DNA from: CAYFTL01 sp964346145
GTDB lineage: Bacteria > Bacillota > Clostridia > Christensenellales > Aristaeellaceae
Reading direction: 5' to 3'
Length of the DNA stretch: 18,577 nucleotides
NCBI GenBank assembly: GCA_964346145.1
Contig: CAYFTL010000039.1
Span: 1 to 18,577, forward strand
Part shown: positions 1 to 7,015 of the stretch, in pieces
Position numbering within the stretch: the first letter of the stretch is position 1
Layout of the letters: each line of letters begins with the position of its first letter
The notes under the pieces: model-generated
Told to the model about the DNA's origin: nothing
Seen by the model: only the letters and a program-made list of their open reading frames with translations
The model's database searches: none
Position numbers and translations under genes: made by a program

Positions 1-71
1 ATTAGCTCAGTTGGTAGAGCACCTGACTCTTAATCAGGGTGTCCAGGGTTCGAGTCCCTGATGACCCACCA
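1..71 (+). tRNA. tRNA-Lys (CTT anticodon), 5' end cut off by the window
   Basis: The D-arm (AGCTCAGTTGGTAGAGC), the anticodon arm CCTGA-CTCTTAA-TCAGG, the T-arm with GGTTCGAGTCC and an encoded CCA end at 69-71 are all visible. The seven-base anticodon loop centres on CTT, which reads lysine AAG codons. The 3' acceptor strand ATGACCC (61-67) needs a 5' partner of which only the last bases lie in the window, so about five bases are missing upstream. A Rho-independent terminator follows within a few bases, so this is the last or only tRNA of its transcript. Confidence 0.96.
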
Positions 72-73
72 GC

Positions 74-120
74 AAAAAGCCTCGCAAATCCTTGTAATTA
101 CTGGATTTACGAGGCTTTTT
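74..120 (+). terminator. Rho-independent terminator of tRNA-Lys
   Basis: The inverted repeat pairs 74-91 (AAAAAGCCTCG...) with 103-120 (...CGAGGCTTTTT), with one bulged or mismatched position near the inner end and a short loop. The descending arm ends in TTTTT. It begins right after the tRNA CCA. Its inner 11 bases, CCTCGCAAATC (80-90), recur in the hairpin at 2956-2995. Confidence 0.85.
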
Positions 121-1111
121 CTATTTCGAGTGTATTTTCAAATTCGGTATAAATCGGTGTGTTTTTGGTTGTCTTCGTGAAAACATGCAAGTCATAATGC
201 AATTTGTACTCCAACTCTTTGCTGATAATACCACCCAAATTTGTATTGCACAACTTTTACATAGACATGTACTAATGTTCCTACCCAAACAAACCTCTTG
301 AACCTAGTAACTTCCCTCACTATCCTTGTTTCGTTTAGAGCGCCTATCTTTTATCCCGTAACCCAACCGTCCCAATTTTATCAAGAATACCGACGACCAA
401 TATGGTTAAGCGATAGAACATTATCATCTCATCTCGTTTCTCCCGCTCAATGTTTGAATTCGAAATCAAAGCCGATGTTCTTACTTTTTCCTCTTTTCTA
501 AGCGACGGCGCACTAAAATGAAAAGTCTTTTTTTCCTTCAATGCGCTTATAGCCATCCGATCGATCCATTCAAATGTTAGCATCATATCGGATAGTTCCT
601 CATACACAAGTCGCGGAAACCTCGAATATCTGTAAGCTTTTAGAATATATTTATATTGTTTATTCTTCATTATATCACCGACCAATGCTAAAATTTCATA
701 ATTTATATAATGGATGCAAGCATACCATTTCCAAAGTATAAGAGATCAGATATTACTTAGCAAGCAAACAGCCATATATTCCTGTGTATGCTTGGTGACT
801 ACGATCTGTCTAGCACAAAAAATAACCAATGCTGGTTACCGTCAGCACAGCATTTGCCTCCACCATTTCCAGTTCATACTGAGCCAATCATGAACCACCA
901 TGATCATTTTCATTCACAATATACCAGGCATCCTAGTATAATAAGCTTAAACGTAATGCATTTTTGTTTTGATTGATCTTATTCCCTCTTGCACATCACT
1001 TTCCGCCAGGCAAGTCAAAATATTTGGTTTGCCTACACCATCTTCTGACTTATTTAAATAGTTAAAACAAATGTCGAAACCGTCTCTTTTATAATAAATA
1101 AAAAATAATCC
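121..1111. other. AT-rich stretch without a convincing gene
   Basis: About 1 kb between the tRNA-Lys terminator and the ECF sigma factor unit. It is visibly richer in A and T than the genes further on. Open frames here are short and lack recognisable motifs. The best candidates are a minus-strand frame at 344-670, listed separately, and a 49-codon minus-strand remnant at 107-256 without a proper start. An imperfect palindrome lies at 1008-1034. Sequence next to the 3' end of a tRNA gene is a common place for integrated elements and their debris, so decayed mobile DNA is a reasonable guess. I see no integrase motif, intact transposase or direct repeat of the tRNA end. Confidence 0.5.
344..670 (-). 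CDS. Hypothetical protein, doubtful
   Basis: An open frame of 108 codons whose ATG at 670 has a GGTGAT ribosome-binding-like sequence three bases upstream; a TTG five codons earlier is the alternative. The predicted protein is basic and rich in Lys, Arg, Met and Ile, with one short hydrophobic patch (RLTILVVGILDKIG) near residues 90-103. I recognise no family or motif. It stands alone in the AT-rich stretch, has no visible terminator, and could be a chance frame or the remains of a gene. Confidence 0.2.
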   Translation of the reverse strand: MKNKQYKYILKAYRYSRFPRLVYEELSDMMLTFEWIDRMAISALKEKKTFHFSAPSLRKEEKVRTSALISNSNIEREKRDEMIMFYRLTILVVGILDKIGTVGLRDKR

Positions 1112-1136
1112 AAACACCTAGGTCTTGTCACACGTC
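1112..1136 (+). promoter_or_regulatory. Candidate ECF-type promoter of the sigma factor unit
   Basis: AAAC at 1112-1115 and CGTC at 1133-1136 are separated by 17 bases. This resembles the AAC (-35) and CGTC/CGTA (-10) elements recognised by many ECF sigma factors such as SigW and SigX of Bacillus. It lies about 44 bases upstream of the ribosome binding site of the ECF sigma gene, the position expected for autoregulation. The motifs are short, so a chance match is possible. A TATAAT at 1090-1095 lacks a good -35 partner. Confidence 0.35.
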
Positions 1137-1193
1137 TTATTGGTGAAAGAGGCAACCGCCGGATACCATCAACTTGAATAGGAGGTACGCGAA

Positions 1194-1655
1194 ATGACCG
1201 TTGAACAGCTCTACCGTCAATGCACAGATGAAATAGAATATAGCATGGTTTCCTTCTGCGGCGACAGAGAGCTGGCAAAAGATGGCAGACAACAGGCATT
1301 TTTACAAGCAGTACTACGGCGCCAGTTGCTTGAAAACATGCCTGAAGAAGCAGCCAAAGCCTAGCTTTTTGCTACGGCCAGAAATTTTATTTTAGACGAA
1401 ATCCTAAAGAAAAAAAGATGGGTGTTGACCGGCGAAGACTATCTTTTTGAAGCCGAAGTCCTTAATGTCTTTGATCAGGTGGAAATGAACAGCCTCATAG
1501 AAAAACTTCCTTCCCCTCAAAAGGAGATTGTGGTGTTGCGCTACTATAGCCGGCTAAACGCGACGCAAATCGGACAGATGATGGAAATGGAGCCTTCTAC
1601 CGTTCGCTATCACCTTAGCCAAGGCATTAAAAAAATGAAAGTTTCACTTGAGTAG
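1194..1655 (+). pseudogene. ECF-family RNA polymerase sigma factor with in-frame TAG
   Basis: The gene starts at ATG 1194, seven bases after a strong AGGAGGT (1180-1186), and ends at TAG 1653-1655, giving 153 sense or stop positions before the terminal stop. Codons 1-56 read as sigma region 2 (MTVEQLYRQCTDEIE, then a DRELAKD...QQAF stretch). Codon 57 is TAG (1362-1364), and the same frame continues with LFATARNFILDEILKKKR and then region 4 (LPSPQKEIVVLRYYSRLNA, then TVRYHLSQGIKKMK). The family pattern here is Trp-Leu-(Phe/Tyr)-x-x-Ala-Arg-Asn, so TGG changed to TAG is the simplest reading. The ends and the intervening frame are otherwise clean, suggesting a recent nonsense mutation, suppression or readthrough, or a sequencing error. 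No anti-sigma gene is adjacent. A TTG at 1422 could restart a region-4-only fragment. Confidence 0.8.
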
Positions 1656-1690
1656 CTAAAAAAACAAAACCAACGAAAAGGAGAATCGTA

Positions 1691-2899
1691 ATGGAAGATA
1701 CAAGAAAAAAAGCAACTATCAACTGCGGAGGCGCAATTATACTGAACAGGGACTTGGGAGAACTTGGTGCTTTTGCAGGTGGAATGATTAATGCAGGCAG
1801 TTTGCTGGCCAGCAGAGAAGCCTATCAAAATTTGCTGGCCCAAGGATTCAGCATGAACACCGGAAGCACCAGTATTGTCGAATTCAAAGGAAAAGCTTTG
1901 ATTTATGAAGATGGAAAACAGCTGCTCAGCGCCAACGAAGCAGACCTGAAAGGCAATTTTATTGTTGTTAAAGGCGACCTTATCTTACCCGCAACCAAGG
2001 CTCCTAACCTTTCGCAGATAGACGGCTTATACGTAATGAACACTTTATACCATCCGCAAAGCCTTCCCCTTGCCCACATAAACGGTTTGAAGTCGACAAA
2101 AACAAAATCTTACCCTGATGAAAGCATTTTTATGGACAATGACAACGTCGAACTGGATGAGACCCTGTTTTCGAAACTGAATAATGATACGACTTATGTT
2201 GTAAAAGGCACTTTGGCGGTAACCGATCCATCGCTTAGCCAGATAAAAGACAGCAGAGGGATACGGTTCGTTGCCGAGGATTTAACGATAAGGGAGGAGT
2301 ATTTGGCTGCTTTCGGAGATATCGACGCCAAAAAAAGAACGGTTATTCCCCAAGGGTATGCGTTGATACAAAATGATATCATCTTAAACGCTACCACCCA
2401 CGCCATTTATGGAGATAAATTGTACATTATGGGGGATTTCCTGATACAGCCCAAGGGAACCGATTATTTAAACATGTTCAGTTCCATTATTGTTGACGGA
2501 AGTGCACAGTTGACCATCCATGCCGTTGCTCTGTTTAGAAAAATCGGCAAAGCCAGCGAAATAAAAGTGTTTGAAGGCGAACTGATGCAGGCAAACGGCA
2601 GGATCCTCTATTCGCATGATGTGTTGGCGGGACTTAAGCAAGCAGGCATTCAGTACACCCTTTGGATAAATGGGTATTTAACTTTCGATGAAACGGTAGA
2701 TAGTGAAGATTTGGATGCCTTTATCAGCATCAGCTGCAACGGGCTTGTGGCGGCGTCGCCCGCCTCAATGGGCGCAGTGCAGCAAAAGCTGGATAGCTTA
2801 AACGGACAGCTTTTGCCTTATGTGAAAGGTCACACCTACGAACAAGACCTGATTGAGAATGCGAAAATGATCAACACCGGAGCACTGATTATAATTTAA
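1691..2899 (+). CDS. Unrecognised repeat protein behind an ECF sigma factor
   Basis: A 402-residue protein starting at ATG 1691 with AAGGAGA just upstream, 35 bases after the sigma gene, so probably its operon partner and possible target. I do not recognise the family. There is no signal peptide or membrane segment. The sequence alternates hydrophobic and polar residues as in beta strands and repeats a hydrophobic-Gly-hydrophobic pattern about every 75-80 residues: FIVVKGDLIL (90-99), YVVKGTLAV (169-177), LYIMGDFLI (244-252) and LWINGYLTF (324-332). The ends echo each other with MINAGSLL (32-39) and MINTGALI (393-400). A tandem beta-rich or solenoid-like structural protein is my inference. 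Two Cys (12 and 349) are present. The stop is followed by a strong hairpin at 2956-2995. Confidence 0.8.
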   Translation: MEDTRKKATINCGGAIILNRDLGELGAFAGGMINAGSLLASREAYQNLLAQGFSMNTGSTSIVEFKGKALIYEDGKQLLSANEADLKGNFIVVKGDLILPATKAPNLSQIDGLYVMNTLYHPQSLPLAHINGLKSTKTKSYPDESIFMDNDNVELDETLFSKLNNDTTYVVKGTLAVTDPSLSQIKDSRGIRFVAEDLTIREEYLAAFGDIDAKKRTVIPQGYALIQNDIILNATTHAIYGDKLYIMGDFLIQPKGTDYLNMFSSIIVDGSAQLTIHAVALFRKIGKASEIKVFEGELMQANGRILYSHDVLAGLKQAGIQYTLWINGYLTFDETVDSEDLDAFISISCNGLVAASPASMGAVQQKLDSLNGQLLPYVKGHTYEQDLIENAKMINTGALIII

Positions 2900-2955
2900 G
2901 GATACGCAAACGGCTGTTCATCTATATCTCTGAGGTACCTGTTGCCGATGGTCAA

Positions 2956-2995
2956 GCAAAGTCCCTCGCAAATCTATATTTGCGAGGGACTTTGC
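2956..2995 (+). terminator. Perfect 18-bp hairpin ending the sigma factor/repeat protein unit
   Basis: Positions 2956-2973 pair without mismatch with 2978-2995, leaving a four-base loop CTAT. The following bases ACTTTCATAC form only a weak T-tract, so termination efficiency is uncertain, but the stem strength and the position 57 bases after the 402-residue gene fit a terminator. Its CCTCGCAAATC (2964-2974) matches the core of the tRNA-Lys terminator. Confidence 0.65.
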
Positions 2996-3306
2996 ACTTT
3001 CATACGTAGCAAGCCGGTTCACGCGCACAATAGCAGTAAAACCAAATTATTCCCCAACATAAAAAACCGCCCAAGTTTACTAACACAAGCCCATACCGCC
3101 GTTGTTTTTGCTTTCGCGTCTTGTTTTGAACTACACATAAACAAGCGTCGGCTATCGACAACCCTCACGGTGCACCTGCGTCTTGCTAATCGTCTTAACC
3201 CTAAAACACGGCCACTGCAACCGGCCCGGCCACCCTTGCCCTCTCCAGCAAGTTCCTGTCCTTGCGGCGACACCCAATATGGCCATATGATCGACATATG
3301 AAAATA
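2996..3306. other. Intergenic stretch, no gene supported
   Basis: About 310 bases between the hairpin and the stop of the convergent S66 peptidase gene. Frames on either strand give Arg/Pro/Cys-rich sequence unlike a real protein. On the minus strand, two frames near 3020-3100 encode short hydrophobic stretches, which could be the tail of a decayed membrane protein but cannot be supported. CATATG occurs twice (3284-3289 and 3295-3300), five bases apart. Confidence 0.5.
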
Positions 3307-4317
3307 CTAAATCAATCTTTGTGTAACCGAAGCGGCTCCATCCTCAAACAAAATATGTCCATACGCGCCATTGACAATTTGCATTTGGGGCGGAATATGG
3401 CCTATGTCTGCATCAAAAATCACAGGAATATTTAGCCCTCCCAATCCCTGCGTCAGCGCATCTACCAAAGTGAAATCCTGAGAATCCGAATAACCATCGG
3501 CCCGCCCGTATATTACGCCATTGCAGTGCTGAAACCAGCCGCATTCCCGCATTTGCCAAAGGGTCCTATATATATCCGATGCTTGCATTTCGCAGCTTTC
3601 AAGCGTCCAAACAAATCCATCGCTTTTGTATCGCTCTATAAAATGCTCCACCGAGGCGAATCTGGTTCCAAGAATTTTGCCTAGCGTGTCCATACAGCCG
3701 CCAATCATACGTCCGGAAAAATCGAATTTCGCGTTGCCATTAAGCGCCTTCCAACGGCTGGGCTTATCCAAATTATAAATCGCACCCTCGATGTCCGGCC
3801 CCTCATATACGCCCCAAAACGGCGCACTGCGTTGCGTCGTTTCGGTACTGGATAGCACATCAAACAATCTTCCGTCGCTCTCGTGTATCTTAGCATATCC
3901 CAGGTTCATAAAATTCGACCCATGTACCGTGCCCATATTACCGTTAACCGTCAGCACAAAGGTAAGCGTAGAGATATCAGAATAGCCACACACCCACTTG
4001 GGCTGCAAAGCCGATAGCCTTTCAAAATCAATATGCTCTAGCATATCCATGAGAAACTCCCCGCCCCAGGGCGGAATAATAGCCGCAACGCTCGGATCTT
4101 CATACAAGCGCATAAATTCAGCTGCCCGGGTTTTCGCATCGGCGCTGACACACTTTTGATTTTTGCGGACGGATGCGGACTCTAAAACCGAGTAACCCAG
4201 CTTTCCCACATTTAATTTCGCTTTATCTAGGCGCGGGAATAGGCTTTCTGGCACTCCGGAGGACGGCGCACAAACGCCGATTACATCTCCATATTTCAAT
4301 AGATTTGGATAAATCAA
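3307..4317 (-). CDS. S66-family serine peptidase (LD-carboxypeptidase / MccF-like)
   Basis: A 336-residue protein of the S66 fold, whose members either trim L,D-bonded D-Ala from peptidoglycan tetrapeptides (LdcA) or cleave microcin C-type peptide-nucleotide antibiotics (MccF). Family signs are the N-terminal LKYGDVIGVCAPSSG, the nucleophile elbow GYSDIS with Ser113, Glu240 in TLESCE and His307 in DADIGHIPP, in the correct order for the Ser-Glu-His triad. No signal peptide is seen, which fits a cytoplasmic enzyme. I chose the TTG at 4317 because AAGGAAGTG lies six bases upstream and the N-terminus then matches the family. A TTG at 4350 would add 11 residues. The length and the diverged His region lean towards the MccF-like branch. 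Substrate is not decided by sequence. Confidence 0.88.
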   Translation of the reverse strand: MIYPNLLKYGDVIGVCAPSSGVPESLFPRLDKAKLNVGKLGYSVLESASVRKNQKCVSADAKTRAAEFMRLYEDPSVAAIIPPWGGEFLMDMLEHIDFERLSALQPKWVCGYSDISTLTFVLTVNGNMGTVHGSNFMNLGYAKIHESDGRLFDVLSSTETTQRSAPFWGVYEGPDIEGAIYNLDKPSRWKALNGNAKFDFSGRMIGGCMDTLGKILGTRFASVEHFIERYKSDGFVWTLESCEMQASDIYRTLWQMRECGWFQHCNGVIYGRADGYSDSQDFTLVDALTQGLGGLNIPVIFDADIGHIPPQMQIVNGAYGHILFEDGAASVTQRLI

Positions 4318-4397
4318 AAAAATCACTTCCTTGTCTAGCTGTAGTCTCAAAATATCGACATCTTATTTTCACACAATTTCAAGTTCGGATTTGTCCT

Positions 4398-4425
4398 ATT
4401 ATACCATATCAGTGCCGCCCTGCAA
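4398..4425 (-). promoter_or_regulatory. Sigma-A promoter of the S66 peptidase gene
   Basis: On the minus strand TTGCAG (4425-4420), a 16-base spacer and TATAAT (4403-4398) form a near-consensus promoter, with TGG directly before TATAAT giving an extended -10. Transcription would start near 4391 and leave a leader of roughly 75 bases. Confidence 0.75.
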
Positions 4426-4521
4426 TATCGATCATTTCTGGATCTATTCATGCTACTGCCCTTAGCCATCAAACGCCTTCTATCTTTTATGTGAACAACC
4501 ACTCTCCGAGAACAAATAAAT

Positions 4522-4550
4522 AACGGGATATACCGTTTGTATATCCCGTT
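4522..4550 (-). terminator. Terminator after the VanW-family gene
   Basis: An 11-bp perfect stem (AACGGGATATA at 4522-4532 with TATATCCCGTT at 4540-4550) and a seven-base loop lie 14 bases beyond the stop of the minus-strand VanW gene. On the minus strand the stem is followed by the T-rich run ATTTATTTG. It separates this gene from the promoter of the S66 peptidase gene. Confidence 0.75.
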
Positions 4551-4564
4551 AAAAATACATTGCG

Positions 4565-6094
4565 CTATCGGCCGACCTTTACCACACCGCCGGAAGCCGG
4601 ATAGGAGCTTTTTACAAACTCTTCCCGCTTAATCTCGTTTCCGTTTTTGTCGTAGTACACCTTATACGCCGTCGCTCTATAACCTTTGCGCGCACCTTCA
4701 ACCACTTTGCGTTCTCCCGGTGCCAAACTGCTGTCCTTGATCACCCGCGCCTTGTTGGAAGAAGTCGTACCCGTTCTCTTGGATTCAATCTTGATGGTTA
4801 CCCCATCGTCCAGCTGCTTGCCATAAACCCCAATAACCACTTTCTTTTTGCTGTTTAGTTCAGCCTTTAAATATATGGTTTCATTGGTGTTGTTTTTAAA
4901 CTTCAAGTCCTTGTCGGGCCAATTCACGGCCGCGTCTTTGCCAATATCCACATAGGATACCGGCCGGGAGTGAGGATGACATTCTACAATTTCCAAATCG
5001 GCCTTGGCAACCGCGTTGAACAGCGTGGTCGAAACTTGGCAAATGCCTCCACCCACCCCGGAATCCAGCATTCCGTTGCTGAATACGCCGGCTTTCTTAT
5101 ATCCCCGATCGGTCGTTCTTTCCCCTACCACTTCGTTGAACGAGAACACTTCGCCGGGCTTCAGCTCAAAACCATCGATTGCTTTGCAGGCAATCTTTAT
5201 GTTGGTCAGCCTGTTGCTGCTGGAGCTGGAAGCGCTGGTGGTCGCAGAAGTAATTTTGCCATATTGCTGTTCCAAGGTTTTAACTGTAACTTTGGGCTGC
5301 ACCGGCCGGAAATCAAGCTGAAGATTGTGAACGCCAAGATTGCCGTCCAGCGCATCAAAAATCCGCTGCGATACCGCTTCAATGTCCAATTCAAATCCTT
5401 CCTGCTCGCTCGTATATATAAGGGTTCCATTCTCGGCATCAAATCCGCTCACCTTTGCATCGGAACCCTTGTGTCCAACTTCTTGATTAATCTCACTGAT
5501 TCGTTGTTTTATTTTTTCAGGATCATACCCGCGTTCAATCCTGTAGGTGTGTTCGTTCTGGTCAATGGCATTAATAAATTCATATCTGCTTTCCAAGGAG
5601 CCTGAACGCCCAATCGCAAAAGCGTGCTTCAAAACCTGTTGATAGTCGCTATGATAACCGATGTCTTCACTGCTTAAAGTCCAGCTCCTGCCTTCGTACT
5701 GCATATTGATCTGAATGCCGGAAGCGATTTCATTCTCCCGCTCACTCCACAATTGCAGCGCCTGGTTGTAGCTCATCTGGGACATATCGGTGCCCTCGAC
5801 GGTGATCCCCTTATAAAACCTTTCGGTATTCACCGCGTTGCGCATTTGCGCAAATGCCACGTAGTTGCGCGTTTCTGAAACCACAACATAGCCGGCCATA
5901 ATTAACACAATGCTCATCAACGTAATGACAGGAGCAGCCCACCATTCCTTCTGCTTGCTTCGCTTTGGTGGCCTTTTTCGCTTTTTTTTGCCTGCGCTTG
6001 CTTTCTTAACCGCCGCACGATTCGGCGAGCTTTTTGAAGAGGGCGTCTTCCCTTCAAGGTTCGTCCCTTTGCTCAATCGTTTTTCCTTTTCCAT
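4565..6094 (-). CDS. VanW-family membrane-anchored cell-wall protein
   Basis: A 509-residue protein with a Lys/Ser-rich cytoplasmic N-terminus (about 1-50), one transmembrane helix (about 51-73) and a long extracellular part. The segment at about 95-270 fits the peptidoglycan-binding-like region seen in VanW proteins. The VanW core covers about 295-430, with FELKPGEVFSFNEVVG and the hallmark GVGGGICQVSTTLFNA (about 346-361). The C-terminal 75 residues, with APGERKVVEGARKGYRA and YYDKNGNEI, resemble a G5 domain. VanW occurs in some vancomycin-resistance clusters, but homologues like this one are common in Firmicutes without them and no van genes are present, so resistance should not be inferred. 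The second ATG (6094) is preferred because AAAGGGA sits seven bases upstream. The first ATG (6100) is too close to it. Confidence 0.9.
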   Translation of the reverse strand: MEKEKRLSKGTNLEGKTPSSKSSPNRAAVKKASAGKKKRKRPPKRSKQKEWWAAPVITLMSIVLIMAGYVVVSETRNYVAFAQMRNAVNTERFYKGITVEGTDMSQMSYNQALQLWSERENEIASGIQINMQYEGRSWTLSSEDIGYHSDYQQVLKHAFAIGRSGSLESRYEFINAIDQNEHTYRIERGYDPEKIKQRISEINQEVGHKGSDAKVSGFDAENGTLIYTSEQEGFELDIEAVSQRIFDALDGNLGVHNLQLDFRPVQPKVTVKTLEQQYGKITSATTSASSSSSNRLTNIKIACKAIDGFELKPGEVFSFNEVVGERTTDRGYKKAGVFSNGMLDSGVGGGICQVSTTLFNAVAKADLEIVECHPHSRPVSYVDIGKDAAVNWPDKDLKFKNNTNETIYLKAELNSKKKVVIGVYGKQLDDGVTIKIESKRTGTTSSNKARVIKDSSLAPGERKVVEGARKGYRATAYKVYYDKNGNEIKREEFVKSSYPASGGVVKVGR

Positions 6095-6193
6095 GGACAT
6101 TTCCCTTTACTATATTGATATGCTGTTCAACTTCAGAATACAAAAAATCGTTCTACTATGCTTGACGCCATCGCAAACAAAATGGTTCCAAAA

Positions 6194-6826
6194 TTATTCT
6201 TTATGCCTTATGTGATACGAAATAATCATCAACGAATCAGACAGATGCATGTTCTGCAAGGCGACATCGTCCGGCACATTCAAGTCCACCGGGGCGTAAT
6301 TCCAAATTCCTTCAACGCCGCCAGCAACCAATATGTCGGAAATCTTTTGTGCATCCGCAGCCGGAGCAGTGATTATGCCGATTTTTATGGTATGGCTCTG
6401 CAAATATCGGCCGAGCTCTTCAACCGGGAACAGCGGCATATCCTCTACCATTGAGCTTACCCGCTCGGGATACTTGTCAAACATGGCTTCGACACAATAA
6501 CCCAAATCCCGGAATCCCAAATATTTGGCTAACGCTTGGCCCACGTTTCCGGCCCCCACGATTACCATCGGGTACTTTTGATCCAAGCCCAAAATATGCC
6601 CAATCTGCTCGCGTAAATCCGTCACGTTGTATCCATAACCCTGTTGACCAAATTCACCGAAACAGTTGATATCCTGCCTGATCTGAGAAGCCGTCAGACC
6701 CATCCTGCTGCCCAATTCCTGGGAAGATATCCGCACCATTCCCTTTTCTTCTAAATCTGTCAAGTAGCGGTAATACCCTGGCAGACGTTTTATCACAGAG
6801 TTTGAAACTTTTCCCGAACCATTCAC
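6194..6826 (-). CDS. rex: Redox-sensing transcriptional repressor Rex
   Basis: A 210-residue DNA-binding NADH/NAD+ sensor that represses fermentation and respiration genes when NADH is low. The N-terminus is the Rex winged helix: VIKRLPGYYRYL, then the segment at about 45-66 with TASQIRQDINCFGEFG leading to QGYGYNV. The C-terminal Rossmann domain starts with VIVGAGNVGQAL (GxGxxG at about 91-98), followed by MFDKYP with the Asp that binds the NAD ribose, and ends with the swapped-helix region. The GTG at 6826 is chosen as start because GGAGGGG lies about six bases upstream. The TTG at 6841 overlaps that site. The gene lies behind engB after 189 bases, long enough for its own promoter, and a weak Rex-box-like sequence lies just upstream. 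Confidence 0.96.
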   Translation of the reverse strand: MNGSGKVSNSVIKRLPGYYRYLTDLEEKGMVRISSQELGSRMGLTASQIRQDINCFGEFGQQGYGYNVTDLREQIGHILGLDQKYPMVIVGAGNVGQALAKYLGFRDLGYCVEAMFDKYPERVSSMVEDMPLFPVEELGRYLQSHTIKIGIITAPAADAQKISDILVAGGVEGIWNYAPVDLNVPDDVALQNMHLSDSLMIISYHIRHKE

Positions 6827-6843
6827 TGCGTTCCCCTCCAAAC

Positions 6844-6863
6844 TTTGTAGAAATTTTCACATA
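6844..6863 (-). promoter_or_regulatory. Possible Rex operator in front of rex
   Basis: On the minus strand the sequence contains TGTGAAA followed closely by TTTCTACAAA, an imperfect version of the Rex site TTGTGAAxxxxTTCACAA with one base shifted. It lies a few bases upstream of the rex ribosome binding site and downstream of a TATAAT (6873-6868), where a bound repressor would block transcription. Rex autoregulation is known in several Firmicutes. The match is weak. Confidence 0.3.
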
Positions 6864-7015
6864 CATTATTATAAACAAAAAAACGCATTCTGTGTGTGGC
6901 AATACCATAATTAACCAAAACTGAACAGGCAGTGTCCCATAAACAAAAGATTGCCTTGTATAAAAACAAAACAACCTTTTGATTAATCCTATAAAAAGTC
7001 TATAAATCTTACCCG

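Noticed and set aside
1..120. tRNA-Lys as an attachment site with a direct repeat
   Set aside because: I found no second copy of the tRNA 3' end elsewhere in the window, so no att pair can be named.
788..976. Plus-strand frame of 62 codons rich in His and Pro
   Set aside because: No ribosome binding site, composition unlike a protein, and no recognisable motif.
3019..3297. Minus-strand open frame of 92 codons and an overlapping plus-strand frame
   Set aside because: Arg/Cys/Gly-rich translation with no motif, no ribosome binding site and frames open on both strands; looks like a chance frame in a GC-richer intergenic stretch.
4565..6094. VanW as a sign of glycopeptide resistance
   Set aside because: No vanH, vanA/B, vanX, vanR or vanS genes are present, and VanW-domain proteins are common in Firmicutes without resistance.
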